A stretch of 10,566 nucleotides of DNA from CAYTED01 sp964404075 (GCA_964404075.1 CAYOIM010000030.1:1-10566); one strand, 5' to 3'; counted from the stretch's first letter, positions 1 through 5,940 are shown. The notes: generated from the sequence alone by a model not told the origin. Translations and numbers: made by a program.

Positions 1-20
1 ATTTCATTCTCCTTCCAAAC

Positions 21-55
21 AGCGGTCGCACCGCTCCAAAAGCGGAACAACCGCT
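21..55 (-). repeat. Palindromic element, copy A
   Basis: Four 5-nt arms are spaced exactly 10 nt apart: AGCGG 21-25, CCGCT 31-35, AGCGG 41-45, CCGCT 51-55. They can fold as one nested hairpin (outer and inner 5-bp stems with an imperfect middle) or as two side-by-side hairpins. The strand given is that of the upstream gene's transcription; in that sense the right end reads GGTGCGACCGCT, shared with copies C and E. The 5' plus-strand flank (aaac) is also shared with copy C. Confidence 0.8.
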
Positions 56-91
56 CTCGCATACCAAGGGCAAGTGCCCTCCAATTTCCTC

Positions 92-136
92 GTTTCAACG
101 GTCACTCCGCTTCTGGAGCGGTGTGTCCGCTGAAAC
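92..136 (-). repeat. Palindromic element, copy B
   Basis: A 45-nt hairpin. GTTTCA 92-97 pairs with TGAAAC 131-136; CGG 99-101 pairs with CCG 127-129; CAC 103-105 pairs with GTG 123-125 between two T-T mismatches; CCGCT 107-111 pairs with AGCGG 117-121; the loop is 112-116. One mismatch (98/130) interrupts the outer stem. The middle CAC/GTG stem replaces the CGC/GCG stem of copy D, a compensatory change that keeps the pairing. Confidence 0.8.
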
Positions 137-163
137 ACAATCTTCGTTCTTCTTTTCTCAAAC

Positions 164-197
164 AGCGGTCGCACCGCCCGCAGGCGGAACGACCGCT
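164..197 (-). repeat. Palindromic element, copy C
   Basis: Same design as copy A: outer arms AGCGG 164-168 and CCGCT 193-197, inner arms CCGCC 174-178 and GGCGG 183-187 with a 4-nt loop. The inner stem differs from the other copies at both members of one pair (T-A to C-G), so base pairing is preserved. TCG 169-171 also pairs with CGA 190-192, giving an outer stem of 8 bp. Confidence 0.8.
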
Positions 198-246
198 CCG
201 ATAAACCTAAGATCTATTTTCTCACCTCTCTCTCCTCAACTCTCAC

Positions 247-618
247 TCATTTGATCAACACAAACCCACCAATAATCGGGAGCGGCTTCATCTCACCGCG
301 CGCCGCGCTGAGAAGATTCATGATCGCGAGAACGATGAGGACGAGCATCCCGACCGGTCCGATGATGAACCATCCGAATATCGGGATCACCGACGCGACG
401 ACATTGAGGATGATCGCGGCGATGAGGAGCATGAGGTGCTGATTCGCATGAAACACCGCGAATGGTGTCTTCTTCTCGGAGAGAAGCGGGATAACGAACA
501 GTATCGGGATGATATACCCGAGTATCGCCACGATCTTCTCCTGATCCATACTCGCCCCCGCCGAGACGACTTCCGTGTTCTTCGCCTCACTTCCTTCTCC
601 GACTGTTTCTTCTGTCAT
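247..618 (-). CDS. DUF4870-type small membrane protein
   Basis: A 123-residue membrane protein resembling the DUF4870/Tic20-like family, whose function is poorly defined. After a polar N-terminus of about 25 residues come three hydrophobic stretches at roughly 31-46, 61-79 and 82-102. The family-like pattern is a first helix with ILGYI, then K-x-PFAVFHANQHL (about 50-62), then the glycine-containing third helix. It is the last gene of a three-gene minus-strand operon, starting 10 nt after the stop of the TSP3-repeat gene. The start is uncertain: the ATG at 616-618 has no clear ribosome-binding site, while an internal ATG at 547-549 (residue 24, MDQEK) follows a G-rich stretch and would give a 100-residue protein close to the family core. 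Membership rests on motif memory only. Confidence 0.8.
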   Translation of the reverse strand: MTEETVGEGSEAKNTEVVSAGASMDQEKIVAILGYIIPILFVIPLLSEKKTPFAVFHANQHLMLLIAAIILNVVASVIPIFGWFIIGPVGMLVLIVLAIMNLLSAARGEMKPLPIIGGFVLIK

Positions 619-628
619 ATGATTCTGA

Positions 629-1789
629 TTACTGATTATTCCTCCCGCTCCAGATGGTGAGCGCGAAGAGACTTGCCACTACTATAACACCGAATCCCAT
701 CGCGACCCAAGGGAGCCACGGGCGGCTCTCGGTGAGCCGGCTCTCCTCCCCGTCGCACGCGTCTCCCTTGCCATCATGATCCGTATCGATCTGATTCCGA
801 TTCGGATGGGACGGACAATTGTCCTTCTCATTCATGATGCCGTCCTTATCATAGTCATCACAGACATCGCCGAGACCGTTCCGGCTCGCATCCGCCTGAT
901 CCGGATTCGCGACCATGACGCAGTTGTCGAGCGCATCGCGGACACCATCGCCGTCCGTATCCGCCGGGCGGAAGAGCGGGTTCACCCGGATCGTCGGCAT
1001 GGAGAGCCTTTTCACATCACGATCATCGGAAAAATTGGCGGACTCGCCGACCACGCCTGCGAACGGTCGATCCGCCTGAAAATAGAGCGTATATGCCTCG
1101 CCCGGTCGGGCGAGAAACCGCACCGATCGTCCATCGGACCGGAGCGCGGCATCATCGAAAAAGGAGATCTCATTGATACGAAGCGGCTGTATGTACGAGA
1201 GGGCGATGACGAATCGGCTCGAAGCGGTCTTCGGAAACCGTATGACCTCGCTCGTGACCGCGGTCTGCGAAAGGACGATACGACTCGACCCGTCGGCATT
1301 CACGGCCGAGACCTCGATCGATCGCGGCAGGGCGACGAACGGGTCGAGATGGAGGACGAATCCCGTTGCCATGATCTCCCGGTTGATCTGCGCGCTCAGG
1401 TGAACCGTCCGCTCCATGGTCGTATCGGCGCCCACGGGGAACTCCACCGAAACCGCGGAGGACTCGTCCGAGAGAGCCGCGACATACCCCATGTCCGGCA
1501 CGACATCCGCGGAATACGAAGTGGCGACCGGATCGGCGACGAATTTCTCATGATACAGACTCGGCTGAAATTTCTTCGTCGTCGACTCGTAGACGACGAA
1601 CCCACCGCGACGAAACACCGGGTCACTCACGGGAACTTCCACGACCGTCGGGATTGTGATATTTGGACTCACATCGGCGGCAAGCTCGAAAGCGCTCAGA
1701 ATATCGTCATTCGATACGGAACCGTATGCGGATGAAACGCCCAGGAAGAGCAGGGTGATAAATGCGAGAAAATAGATTTTTTTGTTCAT
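629..1789 (-). CDS. Secreted, membrane-anchored TSP3-repeat protein (DUF3999-like)
   Basis: A 386-residue envelope protein. Residues 1-23 look like a signal peptide (two lysines, hydrophobic core, AYG before the likely cleavage). Residues about 40-270 form a beta-rich region. Residues 277-347 hold Asp-rich thrombospondin type 3 repeats (DTDGDGVRDALDNC, DYDKDGIMNEKDNC, DTDHDGKGDACD) that in known proteins bind calcium. A single membrane helix spans 358-380, followed by a short basic tail, so most of the protein should lie outside the membrane. The segment at 225-243 (FLARPGEAYTLYFQADRPF) resembles, from memory, the conserved end of DUF3999 proteins, which also finish with one helix and are often encoded beside DUF2339. 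It starts 7 nt after the DUF2339 stop, with AGGA 11 nt before the ATG. The TSP3 and anchor calls are firm; the DUF3999 link is inferred. Confidence 0.88.
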   Translation of the reverse strand: MNKKIYFLAFITLLFLGVSSAYGSVSNDDILSAFELAADVSPNITIPTVVEVPVSDPVFRRGGFVVYESTTKKFQPSLYHEKFVADPVATSYSADVVPDMGYVAALSDESSAVSVEFPVGADTTMERTVHLSAQINREIMATGFVLHLDPFVALPRSIEVSAVNADGSSRIVLSQTAVTSEVIRFPKTASSRFVIALSYIQPLRINEISFFDDAALRSDGRSVRFLARPGEAYTLYFQADRPFAGVVGESANFSDDRDVKRLSMPTIRVNPLFRPADTDGDGVRDALDNCVMVANPDQADASRNGLGDVCDDYDKDGIMNEKDNCPSHPNRNQIDTDHDGKGDACDGEESRLTESRPWLPWVAMGFGVIVVASLFALTIWSGRNNQ

Positions 1790-1796
1790 ATCGTCG

Positions 1797-3551
1797 TTAT
1801 TCCTGTTTCTTGCCGATGAACGCGGTGCTCATGAAGAGCACGCCGATGACCGAGAAGGTCACGATGCGACCGCCGACATCCATGTTCCAGACATCGATGA
1901 GGAGGAGATGCCCCGTCACGAGGAGGAGCAGTATGGAACCGAAACGACGCATCTCGGTATGTTCCTTCAGCTTGCCAGTGACATAACAGTACATACCGAT
2001 GACGGTGTAGATGAAAAGCGTCACGGTGGTGGCGGTCGCATCATCCTGGAATATCGCCCGCATAAAAGGCCAGATGAATGCAAGCGAGGAGAGTACGGCC
2101 GCGGCAAAAAATATCCTCGCCGCGCCGACTCCTGCCGACACTTCGTTCCTCCGGAGGATGCGGGAGAAGAGCCATGCCATGCCGATCACGAGTACGAGGG
2201 CGAAGAAATCCTTGGTGAACACCTCTCTCGCATATGCATAATGACCGAAACTTTCGAGAGAGAGAATCATCGGCACGAGCGCGACGACCGATGCCTTGCT
2301 CGCGGCATCGTCGCTCCGGACGACGAATTTCGCGAGGAGAACGAGCGCCGTCACTTCGAGCGTGTAAGCGATGACGAGTGCCGATCCGGAGAGCTCATAC
2401 GCCGTCGCCATACCGAGGAATATGCCGGCCACCGCCGAATGGATATACACGGGCTGACGAAGCCCTGTCATGAGGTGGATCATGTAGGCGCCCACGCTCG
2501 CAACGAGGGCGACGAGTACCGCCGCGAGACTCCGCCACTCCGGCGAGATCACATTGCCGATCCACCCGAGGAGAATGAGCCCGTTCATGAGTCCGACAAC
2601 GAGATCGCCATGCTCTGCCAAGCGGTCGGAGATGATGGAGAGGACATTCGCGATGAAGAAGAGCGTCGCGAAGACCATCGCGATCAGGATCTTCGTCGAT
2701 TGATCCGGATCGACACCATAAAAATTCGTTCCCACCATGAATGGAAATGCGTAGAGTCCGTAAAGGATCATCCCCGCTACGGTGAGGTTCCTCCATCCGG
2801 TGAGGCGCGTCACCCACAGTGTCCCGAGGAGGAGTACGAAGAGATACGAGAAGAGTCCGAAGAGATCCGGATGACCGGAATGGGTGAGGAGCGGGGCGAT
2901 ACCACCGAGAAAAAGCCCGAGGAGAGCGAGGGGAAATGATTTCCGGACGACCGAGACGAATCCCACAAAGACGGTCACGAGGAACATGAAAAGGAGCGCC
3001 GACGCCGGAGTAAAAAAGTCATATTCGAATCGGGCCGCAAAAATCGTGAGGTAGACGGTACCCGCACCCAAGGCGAGGATGACGGACCCCTGATTCACGG
3101 ATCGTGACATCCGCTGTGAACCGAACAAGAGGATGAGGATGCCGAGGACGAGCCCGAGCGCCACCTGACCGATCGGACCGATCGCTTCCCAAAACACGAC
3201 CGTCACGATCCAACCGACGGCGAGGAAGAGGAGCAGGGCACCGAGCTTCATCGGCCAATCGATGGAGCACCAATGAAAAAATTGCTCGACGATGCCGGGT
3301 CCTCTTTGCACGGGCGACACCGGTACCGACTGATACGAATTGGACGGTTGCGAAACATGCGGCATCGGAACCGCACTCTCCGGAGATGCCGGCGTGGCAC
3401 CCGACTGGGAAGGCGTGGGAACCGCTCCGAATCCCGCCGATGGAGTCCTGCCATTTTTTATGAGGCTATCGACCAATTTCTCCAAGCGACCGACCCGATT
3501 ATGTACGACGACCGCGAGAATCAGCGCGATGAGAGCGAAGAGCTCACTCAT
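1797..3551 (-). CDS. DUF2339 multi-pass membrane protein
   Basis: A 584-residue integral membrane protein of the DUF2339 type, function unknown. Residues 3-16 form an N-terminal helix followed by a short charged segment (RVGRLEKLVDSLIK, like the coiled stretch of the family). Residues 35-85 are a Pro/Ser/Gly-rich linker. From about residue 100 (DWPMKLGALLLFLAVGW, the usual entry to the DUF2339 core) the protein is almost continuous hydrophobic helices to the end, probably 14 or more. Size is shorter than many proteobacterial members. It is the first gene of the operon with the TSP3-repeat protein (7-nt gap) and DUF4870 protein. The ATG at 3549-3551 lacks a strong ribosome-binding site; the N-terminal helix supports this start. 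A candidate -10 lies at 3581-3586. Confidence 0.9.
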   Translation of the reverse strand: MSELFALIALILAVVVHNRVGRLEKLVDSLIKNGRTPSAGFGAVPTPSQSGATPASPESAVPMPHVSQPSNSYQSVPVSPVQRGPGIVEQFFHWCSIDWPMKLGALLLFLAVGWIVTVVFWEAIGPIGQVALGLVLGILILLFGSQRMSRSVNQGSVILALGAGTVYLTIFAARFEYDFFTPASALLFMFLVTVFVGFVSVVRKSFPLALLGLFLGGIAPLLTHSGHPDLFGLFSYLFVLLLGTLWVTRLTGWRNLTVAGMILYGLYAFPFMVGTNFYGVDPDQSTKILIAMVFATLFFIANVLSIISDRLAEHGDLVVGLMNGLILLGWIGNVISPEWRSLAAVLVALVASVGAYMIHLMTGLRQPVYIHSAVAGIFLGMATAYELSGSALVIAYTLEVTALVLLAKFVVRSDDAASKASVVALVPMILSLESFGHYAYAREVFTKDFFALVLVIGMAWLFSRILRRNEVSAGVGAARIFFAAAVLSSLAFIWPFMRAIFQDDATATTVTLFIYTVIGMYCYVTGKLKEHTEMRRFGSILLLLVTGHLLLIDVWNMDVGGRIVTFSVIGVLFMSTAFIGKKQE

Positions 3552-3580
3552 ATGTTTTTTTCAAAAAATTACTTACTTAG

Positions 3581-3586
3581 AGTATA
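3581..3586 (-). promoter_or_regulatory. Candidate -10 box in palindrome, DUF2339 operon
   Basis: Reading the minus strand, TATACT lies about 30 nt before the DUF2339 start codon and just after the terminator of the upstream gene. No good -35 is present (only a T-rich stretch). The -10 lies inside a perfect 12-bp palindrome, AGAGTATACTCT at 3579-3590, adjacent to a perfect 14-bp palindrome, TTTTTCATGAAAAA at 3592-3605. Either could bind a dimeric regulator, though the second partly reflects the terminator T-run. Confidence 0.45.
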
Positions 3587-3600
3587 CTCTCTTTTTCATG

Positions 3601-3627
3601 AAAAAAAATACTCCCGACAAGGAGTAT
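3601..3627 (-). terminator. Intrinsic terminator of the DUF4258-like gene
   Basis: On the minus strand a perfect 7-bp stem, ATACTCC (3621-3627) with GGAGTAT (3608-3614) and a 6-nt loop, is followed by an unbroken T-run (3601-3608 as A on the plus strand). It begins immediately after the TAG stop at 3628-3630 and separates this gene from the DUF2339 operon. Confidence 0.85.
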
Positions 3628-4071
3628 CTATTCATCTTCGAATGTCTCGCCAGTTTCTAACTCACGGAGGATTTCTTCGGGAATCGGACTGCGCTTCGGA
3701 CTCATGCCCGGATACCGCCACGCGCTGATGATCCGCAATTGCGAAGGCATTTCATTTTTGATATTTGATATTTGATATTTGATATTGGTCGTATACATCA
3801 CCCAAATCTCCTGCGTCCAAGTCTCCTTGCCCAACGCATCGCGCCTCACCGTGCCACCCGGTTGCATGACGGCGATGGTATCGTGGGCAACCCCCTCCTC
3901 CGTCCGCTTGGGCGCACGGATAATCCGCGTCACGCGCTGCTGCGAGAGATTGTACTGTCGCATCTTGTACCGCGCATGTTCCGTGAACCGATACCTCCCC
4001 CCGATGGAAGCCTTCCGTTTCTCGAATCGCTCGCGCGCCTTCGCGACGAAATCTTTATAGGAAACAGGCAT
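3628..4071 (-). CDS. DUF4258-like small hypothetical protein
   Basis: A 147-residue soluble protein of uncertain function. Residues 28-62 (RFTEHARYKMRQYNLSQQ, then RVTRIIRAPKRTEEG) follow the pattern 'F-x-x-HA-x-x-x-M-x-x-x-x-(I/L)-S-x-x-x-V-x-x-(I/V)-I-x-x-P' seen in DUF4258 and related RelE/BrnT-like small proteins. A later strand-like segment (QLRIISAWRYP, 111-121) fits the end of that fold. The stretch between, NIKYQISNIKN (96-106), is encoded by a 7-bp tandem repeat and is probably a loop insertion. The tail is acidic. I chose the ATG at 4069-4071; the frame is open to a TTG at 4093-4095, but that lies in the arm of a long hairpin. It stands alone, ended by its own terminator. A toxin role is possible, but no antitoxin partner is seen. 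Confidence 0.8.
   Translation of the reverse strand: MPVSYKDFVAKARERFEKRKASIGGRYRFTEHARYKMRQYNLSQQRVTRIIRAPKRTEEGVAHDTIAVMQPGGTVRRDALGKETWTQEIWVMYTTNIKYQISNIKNEMPSQLRIISAWRYPGMSPKRSPIPEEILRELETGETFEDE
3756..3786. repeat. Heptamer tandem repeat inside a coding region
   Basis: The unit gatattt occurs at 3760-3766, 3767-3773 and 3774-3780, with a fourth copy ending at 3786 and a partial one before 3760. The 7-bp period is preserved without error over about 31 nt. On the coding (minus) strand it is translated in frame as an Asn/Ile/Lys/Tyr/Gln/Ser run between two beta-like segments of the DUF4258-like protein. Confidence 0.9.
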
Positions 4072-4090
4072 AATGTACCATTCAAAAATG

Positions 4091-4189
4091 TTCAATTTTC
4101 AAACAATGCGATTTCATTTCAGCGGTCGCTCCGCTTTTGAAGCGGTGCGTCCGCTGAAATGAATCGATAAAGGTATTTTGAAAATTGAA
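4091..4189 (-). repeat. Palindromic element copy D inside a 99-nt nested hairpin
   Basis: The core element occupies 4121-4155: AGCGG/CCGCT outer arms, CGC 4127-4129 pairing GCG 4147-4149 between T-T mismatches, and inner CCGCT 4131-4135 with AGCGG 4141-4145. The stem extends outward (4109-4120 with 4156-4166, one bulged T). Further out is a perfect 13-bp inverted repeat, TTCAATTTTCAAA 4091-4103 with its complement 4177-4189. The whole stretch lies 3' of htpX and 5' of the DUF4258-like gene. After the 3' arm on the minus strand there is only a short T5 run, so it is at best a weak terminator. Confidence 0.8.
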
Positions 4190-4194
4190 TCATA
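4189..4194 (-). promoter_or_regulatory. Weak candidate -10 (TATGAT) before the hairpin
   Basis: On the minus strand TATGAT matches the -10 consensus at five of six positions, but I see no -35. If used, it would place the full 99-nt hairpin in the 5' leader of the DUF4258-like gene, about 110 nt before its ATG. This is a possibility rather than a call. Confidence 0.22.
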
Positions 4195-4219
4195 AAAAAA
4201 TTGTTTAGAAATTAGAAAT

Positions 4220-4273
4220 TTATTTGATGTCCATCCCCCGCAGTGCCGCGATCCGCTCTTCCATCGGTGGGTG
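4220..4273 (-). pseudogene. Relic of a second htpX 3' end
   Basis: The minus strand reads HPPMEERIAALRGMDIK then TAA, a copy of the last residues of the adjacent HtpX (HPPMEERIAALRNMEV, stop). Positions 4248-4274 and 4351-4377 are identical over 27 nt, offset by 103. The following codons differ mainly at synonymous positions (GCG/GCC, GCA/GCT, CTG/TTG, CGG/CGA) or by conservative changes (D/E, I/V), which points to a formerly translated homologue. Upstream in frame the match to HtpX ends and a TGA occurs at 4307-4309. There is no start, so this is a remnant. A G/C-rich 9-bp hairpin (4266-4274 with 4282-4290) sits at the point where homology is lost. Confidence 0.75.
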
Positions 4274-4325
4274 GTGCCTGCCCGCCCACCATACGAAACA
4301 ATATATTCAATTCCTGCCATCTACA

Positions 4326-5216
4326 TCATACTTCCATGTTTCGCAAAGCGGCGATCCGCTCTTCCATCGGTGGGTGGGTCATGAAAAGCGATGCCACCTT
4401 CTTCCCCTTGAAAGGATTCGCGATATAGAGCGGGGCGGTCGCGCGATTCGCCGCCTCGAGCGGCTCCATATCGCCGGAAATCTTCTGAAGAGCCGACGCG
4501 AGGCCATCCGGATACCGTGTGAGGAGCGCGCCCGAAGCATCCGCGAGGAATTCGCGCTTGCGGGAAATCGCGAGCTGTATGAGCGTCGCCGCGATCGGCG
4601 CGAGGATGGAGAGGATGAGCGCGATGACGATGAGAATGATCTGCAACTGTCCTTTGTTGTCATTATCCCGATTCCCTCCGAACCATGCGAAGTGTCGGAA
4701 CCAGTCCGCGAGGAGCGCCACGAATCCGACGAGGATGACGACGAGCGTCGAGATGAGCGTATCGCGATTGCCGATATGGGAGAGCTCATGCGCCGCGACT
4801 CCCTCGAGTTCCGATTTCTCCAGACGGGAAAGGATGCCCGTCGTGAAGCAGATGACCCCGTGCTCGGGATCGCGCCCCGTCGCGAACGCGTTCATCGCCG
4901 TGTCGTCGATCGTATAGATCTTCGGTGTCGGGAGTCCGGCGGTGATCGCGAGATTCTCCACGATCCGATAGAGCTCCTTGTTATCCTCGAATGCCACGAG
5001 TTTCGCGCCGCTCATGGAAAGGACGATCCGATCGCTCCACCAGTACGACGCGACGCTCATCCCGACCGAGAATACGACCGCCGCATACAGGATACCACTC
5101 GATCGCATCGCGCCGGCAAAGACGAACCCCACTCCGATCACGAAGATGAGAAATCCCGTGATATAGAGAAACGAGAGCCGTATGTTTTTATCTTTCTGCG
5201 TATAGAGTGTAGCCAT
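4326..5216 (-). CDS. htpX: HtpX-type M48 membrane zinc protease
   Basis: A 296-residue membrane metalloprotease that in characterised bacteria degrades misfolded or damaged membrane proteins. Two N-terminal helices (about 15-35 and 41-60) are followed by the catalytic domain with the zinc motif HELSH at 143-147. The third ligand is expected at Glu222 in REFLADA, and two more helices occur near 155-172 and 191-214. The C-terminus has the family ending (THPPMEERIAAL). Length matches the family. The ATG at 5214-5216 has no visible Shine-Dalgarno sequence. It lies 88 nt downstream of lemA on the same strand, an arrangement seen in many bacteria, so the two are probably co-transcribed. The spacer carries a heptamer repeat. 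The 3' flank carries the relic of another htpX end, suggesting past recombination or replacement. Confidence 0.95.
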   Translation of the reverse strand: MATLYTQKDKNIRLSFLYITGFLIFVIGVGFVFAGAMRSSGILYAAVVFSVGMSVASYWWSDRIVLSMSGAKLVAFEDNKELYRIVENLAITAGLPTPKIYTIDDTAMNAFATGRDPEHGVICFTTGILSRLEKSELEGVAAHELSHIGNRDTLISTLVVILVGFVALLADWFRHFAWFGGNRDNDNKGQLQIILIVIALILSILAPIAATLIQLAISRKREFLADASGALLTRYPDGLASALQKISGDMEPLEAANRATAPLYIANPFKGKKVASLFMTHPPMEERIAALRNMEV

Positions 5217-5225
5217 AGAAAGAAA

Positions 5226-5295
5226 AAGTATTTTGCGTTTTGTATCCTGTATCTCACTGTGAAATACATAATACCAAATACAAAATACTTGATAC
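5226..5295. repeat. Heptamer array and inverted repeat between lemA and htpX
   Basis: Five consecutive 7-bp units share the ending (A/T)AC on the plus strand: gaaatac 5261-5267, ataatac 5268-5274, caaatac 5275-5281, aaaatac 5282-5288, ttgatac 5289-5295. A perfect 9-bp inverted repeat, AAGTATTTT 5226-5234 with AAAATACTT 5282-5290, encloses most of it, with further near-complementary GTAT/ATAC blocks inside. It can form a long A/T-rich hairpin in the lemA-htpX spacer just before the htpX start. Confidence 0.75.
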
Positions 5296-5304
5296 TGCTT
5301 AAAT

Positions 5305-5859
5305 TTAGAATTCCACCTTCACCGGCTCCTTGGCGGCTTCGTCATTCAACTCGAAGAATTCGCGCTTCACGAAATTAAACATGCCCGCGATGATATTGCT
5401 CGGAAAGGTCTCGATCTTCGTATTGAGCTCCATGACATTGCCATTGTAGAAACGACGAGCGGCCTGGATCTTGTTCTCCGTATCCGAGAGCTCCTGCTGA
5501 AGCTCCAGGAAATTCGTATTCGCCTTGAGATCCGGATACGCCTCCGCGATCGCGAACACGGACTTGAGCGCGCCGGTCAGCATATTCTCCGCGCCGGCCT
5601 TCTCTGCCGCGCCCGTCGCGTTCATCGCCTTCGCCCGTGCTTCGGTCACCTTCTCGAACACACCCGTCTCATGCGCGGCATACCCTTTCACCGCCGAAAC
5701 GAGATTCGGGATGAGATCATAGCGCCGCTTCAACTGCACATCGATATCGCTCCACGCTTCTTCCGCGCGATTTCGGAGCGTCACCAAGCCATTATAAGAG
5801 GCGATAACGAACACAACCGCCACCCCGACGACGATGAGCAAAATAAGTCCGATTCCCAT
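5305..5859 (-). CDS. lemA: LemA family membrane-anchored protein
   Basis: A 184-residue LemA family protein with an N-terminal helix (residues 1-20) and a mostly helical domain expected outside the cytoplasmic membrane. Diagnostic stretches are SYNGLVTLRNRAEEAWSDID (21-40), LKRRYDLIPNLVSAVKGYAAHE (43-64), NFLELQQELSDTENKI (116-131), ARRFYN (134-139) and IETFPSNIIA (149-158). Its molecular role is unsettled, but it is repeatedly found next to HtpX-type proteases. The frame stays open 51 codons further upstream, but that extension (to 6012) has no family similarity and runs through the 9-bp repeat array. The ATG at 5857-5859 gives the canonical MGIGLILL anchor and lies about 25 nt after the predicted transcription start. 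The htpX gene follows on the same strand. Confidence 0.95.
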   Translation of the reverse strand: MGIGLILLIVVGVAVVFVIASYNGLVTLRNRAEEAWSDIDVQLKRRYDLIPNLVSAVKGYAAHETGVFEKVTEARAKAMNATGAAEKAGAENMLTGALKSVFAIAEAYPDLKANTNFLELQQELSDTENKIQAARRFYNGNVMELNTKIETFPSNIIAGMFNFVKREFFELNDEAAKEPVKVEF

Positions 5860-5890
5860 ATGTTTGACATTATGATTTATGACTCCATTA

Positions 5891-5899
5891 ATTATAGCA
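5891..5899 (-). promoter_or_regulatory. Extended -10 promoter of lemA-htpX
   Basis: On the minus strand TGC-TATAAT forms a perfect -10 (5891-5896) with the TG of an extended -10. No good -35 is visible, as is usual for extended -10 promoters. Transcription would begin near 5884, giving a leader of about 25 nt before the lemA ATG. Confidence 0.7.
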
Positions 5900-5924
5900 T
5901 AAAAGCAACATGCCGAACGAGAAG

Positions 5925-5933
5925 TGGTATAAT
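5925..5933 (+). promoter_or_regulatory. Extended -10 promoter facing the S23 gene
   Basis: TGG-TATAAT on the plus strand is a perfect -10 (5928-5933) with an extended -10 TG; the -35 region (gcaaca near 5905-5910) is weak. It diverges from the lemA promoter only about 30 bp away. Transcription would start near 5940 and run through the 9-bp repeat array into the S23 gene and possibly the DUF212 gene. A second, weaker A/T box (TATATA 6026-6031) could give a nearly leaderless S23 transcript. Confidence 0.6.
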
Positions 5934-5940
5934 AGCCTTT

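Larger units (their letters stand above)
1..246. other. Gene-free stretch with three palindromic elements
   Basis: No convincing coding region is seen here. The stretch lies 3' of the minus-strand DUF4870 gene and holds three copies of a 34-45 nt palindromic element (21-55, 92-136, 164-197) plus a small separate hairpin (agggc 67-71 with gccct 76-80, 4-nt loop). No hairpin is followed by a clear T-run on either strand, so none looks like a standard intrinsic terminator. The rest is pyrimidine-rich on the plus strand and shows nothing recognisable. Confidence 0.7.

Noticed and set aside
1..7. Possible minus-strand gene start (ATG at 5-7) preceded by AAGGAG
   Set aside because: Only two codons lie inside the window and the spacing to AGGAG is about 1 nt, too short for a normal ribosome-binding site. 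It cannot be judged without the flanking sequence.
21..197. Three ~35-nt repeats separated by 41 and 32 nt, resembling a short CRISPR array
   Set aside because: The repeats differ from each other by compensated substitutions, the flanks are not unique spacers of constant size, and the same element occurs singly at 4121 and 6893. No cas gene is present.
776..1735. Long open frame on the plus strand opposite the TSP3-repeat gene
   Set aside because: Its product is an Arg/Asp/Ile-rich shadow without domains, while the minus strand shows a signal peptide, calcium-type repeats and an anchor.
1782..2939. Long plus-strand open frame opposite DUF2339
   Set aside because: Composition is extremely Glu/Arg/His/Asp-rich, as expected from the complement of membrane-helix codons. 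The minus-strand frame is a recognisable DUF2339 protein.
4072..4095. TTG start giving eight more residues to the DUF4258-like protein
   Set aside because: The codon lies in the arm of a long hairpin, has no ribosome-binding site, and the extra residues add nothing family-like. The ATG at 4069-4071 is preferred, without proof.
4224..5378. Plus-strand open frame spanning opposite htpX and into the lemA end
   Set aside because: It is antisense to two recognised genes, charged and low in complexity, with no motif or ribosome-binding site.
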